In this document: positions 1-5,288 of the stretch, in pieces
How the letters are laid out: each line of letters starts with the position of its first letter
How positions within the stretch are numbered: position 1 is the first letter of the stretch
Origin: an uncultured Bacteroidota bacterium
Lineage (GTDB): Bacteria; Bacteroidota; Bacteroidia; Bacteroidales; CAIWKO01
Direction of reading: 5' to 3'
DNA length: 6,216 nt
NCBI GenBank assembly: GCA_937934705.1
Contig: CALGYY010000088.1
Span: 1 to 6,216 of the forward strand
Translations under genes and position numbers: made by a program
The notes under the pieces: model-generated
Databases searched by the model: none
What the model saw: the letters and a program-made list of their open reading frames with translations, nothing else
Told to the model about the DNA's origin: nothing

Positions 1-30
1 TTATAAGCGTCAACCATCAAAAACTCTTTT

Positions 31-94
31 TTCTCTGTGCATCTCTGTGATCTCTATGGTCAATTCTTCCTTTCACCACCGAGAACACGGAGAA
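31..94. repeat. Imperfect palindromic intergenic repeat built on CTCTGTG units
   Basis: The left arm holds three roughly 10-base copies of a CTCTGTG-like unit (TTCTCTGTG 31-39, ATCTCTGTG 41-49, TCTCTATGGT 51-60). The right arm holds the reverse-complement form (ACCACCGAGA 75-84, CACGGAGAA 86-94). Positions 31-39 pair with 86-94 in 8 of 9 places, and 51-60 pair with 75-84 in 8 of 10. The extra left copy (40-50) would bulge out and 61-74 form the loop. It lies just downstream of radC, so it could fold in the radC 3' transcript, but it is GC-poor and is not a classic terminator. Similar CTCTGTG/CACAGAG elements recur between genes in various bacterial genomes as I remember them; that is recollection, not a search. 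The rest of 1-169 shows no gene. Confidence 0.55.
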
Positions 95-169
95 GTTTAT
101 TCAATGAATACCTTCATTAATCGGACTTCCCTTATTCATTTCACCGGGAAATCCTGACAGATAGCTGGT

Positions 170-868
170 TCAAATCTTTCCTTCGTCGGCAAAAGAATAG
201 TACTGGTCTTCCCCGATAATCACATGGTCAAGAACGGGTATATCGAGCAGCAATCCGCCTTCCCTGATCCGCTTCGTGATTCGGATATCCGCTTCGCTGG
301 GTGAGTTTTGCCCTGAGGGATGATTGTGACAGAGAATGAGGAAACTTGCCCTGGCATCCAGTGCCATCAGGAAGACCTTTTTGGGGTCGACGATCGTTGC
401 AGATAGTCCGCCTTCGCTGATCAATCTCTTACTCAGCACGTGATTGGATCGGTTCAGAAGGAGAATCCAGAACTCTTCGTGGGGTAGTTCGGCCAGTTCT
501 CCCTGCATCAGCTCAAACACATCCCGGCTGGACGTGATCTTGCTGCGTTTCATAACCTCAGCTCCTCTTCTGCGACGACCAAGTTCCAGGGCAGCTATCA
601 GACTGAGGGCCTTGGCTTCTCCTATTCCTTTGATTCTCTGAAGTTCTCCAATACTCAGCTTTGAGAGTTCAATCAGGTTGTTTCCGGTTGAGGTGAGCAG
701 CAGGCGCGCCAGATCCAATGCCGAGTGTTCACGATTGCCAGAACGGAACAGAATGGCCAGAAGTTCTGCATCACTCAGGGCACCTTTTCCAAGACGGATC
801 AGCTTTTCACGGGGACGGTCATCTTCAGCCCATTGCCGGATTGGCAGGCTGTGTTGATAATTTTCCAT
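170..868 (-). CDS. radC: RadC family JAB/MPN-domain protein
   Basis: This 232-residue protein has the full RadC (UPF0758) architecture and normal family length. An N-terminal region carries the DDRPREKL motif (residues 16-23) and LSDAELLAILFRSGN (31-45). A helix-hairpin-helix segment follows around 77-98 (IKGIGEAKA). The C-terminal JAB/JAMM metal-binding domain has glutamates at 131-132, the H181-x-H183-PSG motif and D194, matching the H-x-H-x10-D signature. The family was named after an E. coli DNA-repair mutation, but the protein's role is still unclear. The domain suggests a zinc-dependent hydrolase fold, and no signal peptide is seen. The start at 868 lies just before the conserved N-terminal motif and has no Shine-Dalgarno sequence. 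It is on the same strand as rpsT but separated from it by a terminator, so it is probably transcribed separately. The family assignment is very secure; the biochemical role is not. Confidence 0.96.
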   Translation of the reverse strand: MENYQHSLPIRQWAEDDRPREKLIRLGKGALSDAELLAILFRSGNREHSALDLARLLLTSTGNNLIELSKLSIGELQRIKGIGEAKALSLIAALELGRRRRGAEVMKRSKITSSRDVFELMQGELAELPHEEFWILLLNRSNHVLSKRLISEGGLSATIVDPKKVFLMALDARASFLILCHNHPSGQNSPSEADIRITKRIREGGLLLDIPVLDHVIIGEDQYYSFADEGKI

Positions 869-892
869 TTGATTTATTGTTTTTTGTCAGAA

Positions 893-900
893 CAAAAATA
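893..900 (-). promoter_or_regulatory. Candidate -7 promoter element for radC
   Basis: On the minus strand these bases read TATTTTTG, a full match to the Bacteroidota -7 consensus TAnnTTTG, about 25 bases upstream of the radC ATG. It overlaps the T-tract of the rpsT terminator. No TTG is visible at the expected -33 distance, since that position falls in the terminator stem. The local T-richness makes a chance match possible, so this is an inference only. Confidence 0.35.
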
Positions 901-931
901 AAAAAAAGCCTTCCCCATTCGGAAAAGGCTT
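899..931 (-). terminator. Rho-independent terminator of the tRNA-Glu-rpsT unit
   Basis: In minus-strand RNA, AAGCCUUUUCC (931-921) pairs with GGGGAAGGCUU (916-906) over 11 positions, two of them G-U wobbles, around a GAAU loop (920-917). A run of seven T residues follows (907-901), continuing T-rich beyond. On the plus strand the two wobbles become C-A mismatches and there is no T-tract, so the signal works only in the minus direction. It begins about 23 bases after the rpsT stop codon. Confidence 0.9.
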
Positions 932-953
932 CTTCATTTGCTGAATATCCTGT

Positions 954-1208
954 TTACTGCATCTTATTGACCAGTCGGGTCAGCTTGCTTTTGAGATTAG
1001 AGGCCTTGTTCTTGTGAATCACGGTGGTCTTCGCCAGCTTGTCAAGCATGGAGACCATTTTTGGCAGTTGATTCACGGCTTCGGTCTTTTCCTTCAGTCC
1101 GCGGAACTTTTTCACTGCATTGCGCATGGTTTTCTTCTGGTAACGATTGCGCAGACGCCTGACTTCCGTAGAACGAATCCTCTTTAGTGCTGATTTGTGG
1201 TGTGCCAT
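954..1208 (-). CDS. rpsT: 30S ribosomal protein S20
   Basis: The 84-residue, strongly basic protein matches bacterial S20 (bS20) from end to end. The N-terminus MAHHKSALKRIR is followed by the RRLRNRYQKKT segment, and the C-terminal region carries IHKNKASNLKSKL, the family's rRNA-contacting helix. S20 binds 16S rRNA and acts early in 30S subunit assembly. The ATG at 1208 gives the canonical MA-HKSALKR beginning. The upstream bases are an A-rich tract with no Shine-Dalgarno sequence, as is usual in Bacteroidota. The gene starts 18 bases after tRNA-Glu on the same strand and ends before a strong terminator, so it is very probably co-transcribed with the tRNA, with its 5' end set by tRNA 3' processing. 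No anomalies are seen. Confidence 0.98.
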   Translation of the reverse strand: MAHHKSALKRIRSTEVRRLRNRYQKKTMRNAVKKFRGLKEKTEAVNQLPKMVSMLDKLAKTTVIHKNKASNLKSKLTRLVNKMQ

Positions 1209-1226
1209 TTTTTTGCTTATGTGTTG

Positions 1227-1300
1227 CAGTCCGTAGGGGATTCGAACCCCTGATTTCCAGGATGAAAACCTGGCGTCCTAACCAGCTAGACGAACGGACC
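1227..1300 (-). tRNA. tRNA-Glu (anticodon TTC)
   Basis: On the minus strand, GGTCCGT (1300-1294) forms the acceptor stem with ACGGACT (1234-1228), including a G1-U72 wobble; the discriminator is G73 (1227), as in E. coli tRNA-Glu. The anticodon arm is CCAGG-TTTTCAT-CCTGG, giving anticodon TTC, which reads GAA and GAG. The T arm is perfect: CAGGGG, the TTCGAAT loop, then CCCCT. The D arm begins TCGTCTAGCTGG. No 3' CCA is encoded (the next bases are CAA), so the CCA must be added enzymatically. The gene is transcribed from a strong upstream promoter and is followed closely by rpsT. Confidence 0.97.
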
Positions 1301-1329
1301 CTGAATGAACTTTCCCTTTTTTGGGAGTG

Positions 1330-1359
1330 CAAAGATAAAAAACAATTTTTAACCAACAA
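1330..1359 (-). promoter_or_regulatory. Bacteroidota-type promoter for tRNA-Glu and rpsT
   Basis: On the minus strand a perfect -7 element TATCTTTG (1337-1330) is preceded by two TTG triplets (1359-1357 and 1356-1354). These lie 19 and 16 bases upstream, and the 19-base spacing fits the phylum's -33 box. Transcription would begin near 1323-1326, some 25 bases before the tRNA. The spacer is A/T-rich, as expected for a strong promoter. This signal is the best single marker of the phylum in the window. Confidence 0.8.
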
Positions 1360-1369
1360 TGGTTTTTGA

Positions 1370-1570
1370 AAAAAAATCATACGATTATTCGCCCTGACCG
1401 CTGCGTGCCTCGGGAAGGAGAACAATTTTTTCTCCCATGCGGATCACTGTAGCGCTACAAAACGAGTCCTGCAAGGGTGTTTACAACCACTGCGTGAGAT
1501 CATTTCATAAGCAGAACCCGTAACTTATTTCAGGGATCTCCTGTCTTACTGTCAGGTCCCTCCTAAAATA
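1370..1570. other. Gene-free divergent intergenic region with a 12-base palindrome and a leader hairpin
   Basis: This stretch lies between the minus-strand tRNA promoter and the plus-strand barrel gene. It contains an exact palindrome, TGTAGCGCTACA (1448-1459). A weak hairpin is formed by GGAGAA (1417-1422) and TTCTCC (1430-1435). Immediately before the start codon, AGGGATCTCCTG (1532-1543) pairs with CAGGTCCCT (1553-1561) over nine base pairs with a three-base bulge. None has a T-tract. I could not find a convincing TAnnTTTG promoter for the downstream gene and saw no coding potential. The palindrome could be a dimeric regulator's site, but nothing here proves it. Confidence 0.4.
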
Positions 1571-2365
1571 ATGATTAAGTCCATCACAATGACCGCAATC
1601 CTTTTCCTGACAGGCCTGAGCCTATGGGGACAGGACACACTGAACTTTGGCCGGCTTGGTTATGGATTCCGGACTTCTGCCCTGCTTGCAGTCAACTATT
1701 CGGGTCAAAATAAGGATTACAGAACCTTCGTCAAATACAACAGCAGGAGAGTGAATTACGGAATATCTTCAGGTTTTTTTCTGAACCTGCCGACTTCCTC
1801 CGGCAAATTCAGTATAGCGCTGGAGCTCAATTACCAAATGATTCAGCGGAACAATAAATACTTTACAGGAATGAATGATGGTTTGAGAGGAATACATTAC
1901 ACCGACAGTGCGGATTATTCTGCATACACCTCTTATTTTCAGGGCGTTATTATTCCGGTCATTACCATCGTTGGCAAGCCCAGAATAAATCTGAAAATTG
2001 GATTCTTCTACACCCATGAGGTACATAACCATATCAGAGGGCAGGTGATACATAACACTTCCGGGGTATACGCAGTAAAGGACAGCACTTCTCCGGGCGA
2101 CTACAGCTACCTTGTCATTCAAACAAGTACACTGTCAAAAGGATCAATCATAAAACAGGATCCTCTGAATCACATTGGTTTGATTGCCGGCATCGAGGTC
2201 TTCTTACCGATGCGATGCAATAATCTGGGTCTGGAAATCAGGACAGATGTCTTCCCCTCAGAAATATCCCCGACAACGAAAAGCAGAGAATACCAGGTCA
2301 GCCTGGGTTTGAACTACTGGTTCAACAACAGAAAAGCAACTCATCCCATCTCAGCCGGCAATTGA
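1571..2365 (+). CDS. Secreted outer-membrane beta-barrel-like protein of unknown function
   Basis: The 264-residue product starts with a clear Sec signal peptide: K3, a hydrophobic core TAILFLTGLSLW (8-19), and a likely cut after GQ (20-21). It has no lipobox cysteine. The mature part is rich in Tyr, Phe, Gly and Asn and shows alternating amphipathic stretches typical of beta strands, such as FSIALELNYQM (80-90), INLKIGFFY (139-147), IGLIAGIEVFLP (202-213) and a last strand YQVSLGLNYWF (241-251). This resembles the small outer-membrane barrels (PorT/OMP_b-brl-like) common in Bacteroidota. The final strand is followed by 13 extra residues, so the usual terminal aromatic is not the last residue. 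A second ATG at 1589 would lose the basic n-region, so the first is preferred. No enzyme motif or transport partner is visible; function is unknown. It precedes ansA by 38 bases on the same strand. Confidence 0.8.
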   Translation: MIKSITMTAILFLTGLSLWGQDTLNFGRLGYGFRTSALLAVNYSGQNKDYRTFVKYNSRRVNYGISSGFFLNLPTSSGKFSIALELNYQMIQRNNKYFTGMNDGLRGIHYTDSADYSAYTSYFQGVIIPVITIVGKPRINLKIGFFYTHEVHNHIRGQVIHNTSGVYAVKDSTSPGDYSYLVIQTSTLSKGSIIKQDPLNHIGLIAGIEVFLPMRCNNLGLEIRTDVFPSEISPTTKSREYQVSLGLNYWFNNRKATHPISAGN

Positions 2366-2371
2366 GCCGGC
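2354..2371 (+). repeat. GCCGGC inverted repeat spanning a stop codon
   Basis: GCCGGC occurs at 2354-2359 and again at 2366-2371, separated by AATTGA, which contains the stop codon of the barrel gene. The repeat is self-complementary and can form a six-pair GC-only hairpin with a six-base loop. No T-tract follows, so it is not a typical terminator. It could weaken read-through into ansA or protect the upstream message. Confidence 0.4.
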
Positions 2372-2391
2372 ATACATTTCATCATTTCAAG

Positions 2392-2399
2392 TATTTTTG
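2392..2399 (+). promoter_or_regulatory. Candidate -7 element just upstream of ansA
   Basis: TATTTTTG matches the Bacteroidota -7 consensus TAnnTTTG and ends five bases before the ATG at 2404. A transcript started here would be nearly leaderless. No TTG lies at the expected -33 spacing; the nearest is at 2362-2364, which is too far. It may be chance in a T-rich stretch, and read-through from the barrel gene is an alternative. Confidence 0.25.
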
Positions 2400-2403
2400 T
2401 CCC

Positions 2404-3438
2404 ATGAAGACAAAAACCCGCATCCTGGTGATATACACCGGCGGAACCATAGGAATGATGCGCGACAAAAGGAGCGGCGCACTGGTGCCTTTTGAATTCG
2501 AACATCTTTACAAACACATACCTCTCCTGCTGAATTTCGACTACCAGATCGACACCCATTCGTTTGATCCCCTGATCGACTCCTCCAATGTGGAGCCCTC
2601 CTTCTGGATCAGGCTGGCTGTATCCATTGAGAAGTTCTACGATCTATACGACGGCTTTGTGGTTCTGCACGGAACCGATACCATGTCGTACACTGCTTCC
2701 GTAATGAGTTTCATGCTCGAGAACCTGGCCAAACCAGTGGTCTTTACCGGCTCACAATTGCCCATGGGAGTGATCAGGACTGATGGACGGGACAATTTCA
2801 TCAACGCCATTGAAATTGCAGCAGCACAACACAAGGGCAAAGCGATGGTTCCTGAAGTGGTTATCTGCTTTGAAAACAAGCTTTACCGCGGTAACAGAAC
2901 GACGAAATTCAATGCAGAAAACTTCAAGGCCTTTTTCTCCGGAAACTACCCCTTGCTGGCTGAGGTCGGGGTGCATATTCGATACCACCACCGGGAGATC
3001 ATGAAAACAACTGATGCACCTCTCAGAGTATACAAAAAGCTGAATGAAAACATTGCCATCCTTAAGCTCTTTCCCGGTATTACAGAAACCACCCTTAAAA
3101 CCATGCTCGGCACCCAAGGGCTTCAGGCCGTGGTGATGGAAACTTACGGGTCGGGCAATGCTCCAACGGCAGACTGGTTCATCAGCAGCCTGGAGTCAGC
3201 TATCAAGAAAGGATTGATCGTGCTGAACGTGACTCAGTGCAAGGGAGGTGCGGTGGAACTCGGGCGGTACGAAACCAGCATGGATCTAGGACGTATCGGA
3301 GTTTTGAGCGGGCATGACATTACCACGGAATCGGCAGTTACCAAACTGATGTTTCTGCTGGGAAATTTCAGCAACCGGTCCCGTATTCTGAATCTGCTTT
3401 CGCAGCCCCTGCGGGGTGAAATGAGTATTGAATCATAA
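2404..3438 (+). CDS. ansA: Type I (cytoplasmic) L-asparaginase
   Basis: The 344-residue protein matches E. coli AnsA in length (about 338) and motifs. It hydrolyses L-asparagine to aspartate and ammonia in the cytoplasm; no signal peptide is present. The N-terminal nucleophile motif is YTGGTIGMM (11-19), with T15 at the position of the catalytic Thr14 of E. coli AnsA. The second motif, LHGTDTMSYTAS (88-99), supplies T91 and D92, and LYRGNRTTK (160-168) supplies K168, completing the expected active site. FTGSQLP (114-120) and the C-terminal QPLRGE also match the family. I chose the ATG at 2404 over an in-frame TTG at 2362. The ATG puts MKTKTRILVIYTGGT in register with AnsA, whereas the TTG adds 14 residues with no family match and overlaps the previous stop. 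The next gene begins 9 bases downstream, implying one operon. Confidence 0.95.
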   Translation: MKTKTRILVIYTGGTIGMMRDKRSGALVPFEFEHLYKHIPLLLNFDYQIDTHSFDPLIDSSNVEPSFWIRLAVSIEKFYDLYDGFVVLHGTDTMSYTASVMSFMLENLAKPVVFTGSQLPMGVIRTDGRDNFINAIEIAAAQHKGKAMVPEVVICFENKLYRGNRTTKFNAENFKAFFSGNYPLLAEVGVHIRYHHREIMKTTDAPLRVYKKLNENIAILKLFPGITETTLKTMLGTQGLQAVVMETYGSGNAPTADWFISSLESAIKKGLIVLNVTQCKGGAVELGRYETSMDLGRIGVLSGHDITTESAVTKLMFLLGNFSNRSRILNLLSQPLRGEMSIES

Positions 3439-3447
3439 CCATCACCT

Positions 3448-4614
3448 ATGGATCTTTCAGATATCATAAACCAACTTGGAGAAGACAGGGAGCAATACTT
3501 CAATGCCATCGCACCTCCTGTGATTCAGACCAGTAATTTCCGTTTCCGGAACTGTGATGAAATGCATCGCAAGCTGGCCAATGAAACAGAAGAAACCCTT
3601 TATACACGGGGCAATAACCCAACTGTTGACATCCTGCGTAAGAAAATTGCCGCCCTTGAGCACACTGCAGATGCCCTGATCTTTGCCAGTGGCAGCGCGG
3701 CCATTTCGGCCGCAGTAATCTCGCATGTCGCTTCAGGGGATCATGTCATCTGCATTGACAGGCCCTACTCCTGGACGCGTCACCTGCTCACAGTCCTCCT
3801 TCCCCGCTTCGGGGTGGAAACTACCTTTGTCGACGGTAAAGACATCCGCAACTTTGAAACAGCCATACGACCCAAAACACGTTTGATCTACCTTGAGTCC
3901 CCCAACACCTTTCTGCTGGAGCTTCAGGACCTGGAAGCGGTCAGCCGGCTCGCTGCCCGTCAAGGCATCATCACTTTGATTGACAACAGTTGCGCAGGCC
4001 CCCTTTATCAGAATCCGGCAGATTTCGGGATTGACCTGGTGATCCACTCCGCATCCAAATACATTGGGGGTCACAGCGACCTCGTGGCGGGCCTTGTCTG
4101 CGGATCCAAAGAGAGTATCAGGCGAATCCATCGCTCGGAACTGATGACCCTGGGTGCGGTTATCAGTCCGTGGAATGCCTGGCTCATGATCCGGAGTCTG
4201 CGTACACTTGATTTGCGGATGGAGCGGATCAGCAGCAATGCATTGAAGGTGGCCGGATTCCTGGCACAACACCCCGGAGTCAGGTGCCTCCACTACCCCT
4301 TCCATCCATCGCATCCGCAATACAGCCTGGCCCTCAGTCAGATGAAAAGAGGACCGGGACTGATGACCATTGAGCTGAATACCGATACCATACGCGGAGT
4401 AAAAAATTTTTGTGATGCGCTATCAAAATTTCTGCTTGCTGTCTCCTGGGGTGGCCATGAATCCCTCGTACTTCCGGTCTATACAACCCTAAAGGACACT
4501 GAAGATCCAACATCCGACCCCGCTTTCCGCCTGGTAAGACTATACACCGGCCTCGAAGATGCCCGTATCCTCATCGCAGATCTGGAACAGGCCTTCGAAA
4601 AACTGAAGCATTAA
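3448..4614 (+). CDS. PLP-dependent trans-sulfuration enzyme, cystathionine beta-lyase/gamma-synthase family
   Basis: This 388-residue cytoplasmic enzyme belongs to the Cys/Met metabolism PLP family. Visible landmarks are YTRGNNPT (52-59, phosphate and neighbouring-subunit contacts), FASGSAAIS (79-87), Y107 in the place of the ring-stacking tyrosine, ESPNT (150-154), and D179 (PLP nitrogen) in IDNS. The Schiff-base lysine is K204 in SASKYIGGHSD, and R364 in VRLYTGLED should bind the substrate carboxylate. The N-terminal half resembles cystathionine gamma-synthases. GHSD and SWGGHESL (333-340) match E. coli MetC (SWGGYESL), as does the C-terminal third generally. Cleavage of cystathionine to homocysteine, or another C-S lyase reaction, is therefore likely but not settled; gamma-synthase or methionine gamma-lyase activity remains possible. 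It follows ansA by 9 bases without a Shine-Dalgarno sequence. No metabolite link between the two is proven; both act on small amino acids and could feed aspartate- or cysteine-derived pools. Confidence 0.9.
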   Translation: MDLSDIINQLGEDREQYFNAIAPPVIQTSNFRFRNCDEMHRKLANETEETLYTRGNNPTVDILRKKIAALEHTADALIFASGSAAISAAVISHVASGDHVICIDRPYSWTRHLLTVLLPRFGVETTFVDGKDIRNFETAIRPKTRLIYLESPNTFLLELQDLEAVSRLAARQGIITLIDNSCAGPLYQNPADFGIDLVIHSASKYIGGHSDLVAGLVCGSKESIRRIHRSELMTLGAVISPWNAWLMIRSLRTLDLRMERISSNALKVAGFLAQHPGVRCLHYPFHPSHPQYSLALSQMKRGPGLMTIELNTDTIRGVKNFCDALSKFLLAVSWGGHESLVLPVYTTLKDTEDPTSDPAFRLVRLYTGLEDARILIADLEQAFEKLKH

Positions 4615-4684
4615 TACTTGTTCGGGCGATGTCAGGATATTGGATGTTATGTAATTGGAGTTTAGATGTTGGGGGCGGTCTGGT

Positions 4685-4795
4685 GAGTCAGAGTATCGGT
4701 GTATCGGTGTGTCGGAGTACCTGACTTTATGACCTTAAGACTTTTCGACTTTCGACCTTATGACCTAATGACTTTAGACTTTTATCACTTTTCTC
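4685..4795 (+). repeat. Degenerate near-octameric tandem repeat
   Basis: About 13 units of 7-9 bases run head to tail. The first part is G-initial, including two identical GTATCGGT units (4693-4700, 4701-4708) and GTGTCGGA (4709-4716). From 4725 the units become C-initial, such as CTTTATGA (4725-4732), CTTTTCGA (4741-4748), CCTTATGA (4756-4763) and CTTTAGA (4772-4778). Nearly all C-initial units end in GA. The block occupies most of the 4615-4838 gap, which has no coding potential; the bases before it (about 4637-4675) are loosely repetitive too, with GGATGTTAT and AGATGTTGG. It ends at the likely promoter of the next gene. Confidence 0.7.
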
Positions 4796-4803
4796 TATCT
4801 TCG
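4796..4803 (+). promoter_or_regulatory. Likely promoter -7 element for the 142-residue protein gene
   Basis: TATCTTCG differs from the Bacteroidota consensus TAnnTTTG at one base and lies 35 bases upstream of the ATG at 4839. This would give a leader of about 25-30 bases. The -33 region falls inside the tandem repeat (TTTAG, 4773-4777) and is only a weak match to TTG. No Shine-Dalgarno sequence precedes the ATG. Confidence 0.45.
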
Positions 4804-4838
4804 TCTGACATAAACTACCAATCCAGCAAGCAGACATT

Positions 4839-5267
4839 ATGAAACACCAGGTCTTTTTTCTCGAAGTTCCCGCAGATTGCGGATTTTCGGCTCCTATTGA
4901 GGCAGGGATGGACGCCCTGATGATGAATTACCCTGCGGAGGCTGACATCAGCCAGGCATCAGGCAGCGTAACCTTCGTAAATTTCAGCCGTGATGCCCAG
5001 CAGGCCATGGAGATGGATGCTGCGGGTCTCATGGATTACGTAAGTATGGTATTCCTGGCTTACAGCGGCGAATATGATGAAAGTGAGCGGGTGATTTTCG
5101 GCCAGCATCTCAAAGGCAGGAGCTTCAGAAAATCCATACCGCGCGCAGCCACCACAGAAATATTTTTACTTAAAGGACCAGAAGAATCCCTGATGGCTGT
5201 AGGGATTGTTAAAAATGATGATGCAGCTTCTGAACTGAATGAAGCTCTGGAACGTCTGCTGGCCTGA
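4839..5267 (+). CDS. Hypothetical 142-residue acidic protein
   Basis: I do not recognise this protein. It has no signal peptide, transmembrane segment or metal-binding motif, so it is probably cytoplasmic. The pattern suggests a small alpha/beta fold: a first strand VFFLEVP (5-11), a helix around 20-30, a strand SVTFVNFS (43-50), and a long methionine-rich helix around 52-75 (AMEMDAAGLMDYVSMVF). Beta-rich segments follow around 83-125 (GQHLKGRSF, TEIFLLKG, LMAVGIVKN), then a C-terminal amphipathic helix ASELNEALERLLA. Codon use looks like that of its neighbours, and a plausible promoter lies upstream, which supports a real gene. It stands alone between a repeat block and a converging peptidase gene 21 bases away, so context gives no functional clue. 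Confidence 0.75.
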   Translation: MKHQVFFLEVPADCGFSAPIEAGMDALMMNYPAEADISQASGSVTFVNFSRDAQQAMEMDAAGLMDYVSMVFLAYSGEYDESERVIFGQHLKGRSFRKSIPRAATTEIFLLKGPEESLMAVGIVKNDDAASELNEALERLLA

Positions 5268-5288
5268 GTTTTTCTGCAATATTGCGAC

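Noticed and set aside
1042..1425. 127-residue minus-strand open frame covering the tRNA and part of rpsT
   Set aside because: It overlaps a clear tRNA-Glu and the S20 gene in another frame; its sequence is what those genes produce out of frame.
2362..2403. TTG start at 2362 giving a 358-residue asparaginase that overlaps the barrel gene's stop
   Set aside because: The 14 extra residues have no counterpart in AnsA, and the ATG at 2404 places the YTGGTIG motif at the usual distance from the start.
3733..4320. 195-residue minus-strand open frame inside the trans-sulfuration gene
   Set aside because: It is antisense to a gene with intact catalytic motifs, and its product shows no recognisable domain or start signal.
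4685..4795. CRISPR array
   Set aside because: The units are only 7-9 bases long and contiguous, with no spacers, no 25-35-base repeats and no cas genes nearby.
5276..5285. GCAATATTGC palindrome as a bidirectional terminator between the converging genes
   Set aside because: It is only ten bases, A/T-rich and without room for a loop; the T-run at 5269-5273 lies before it, not after it in the plus direction.
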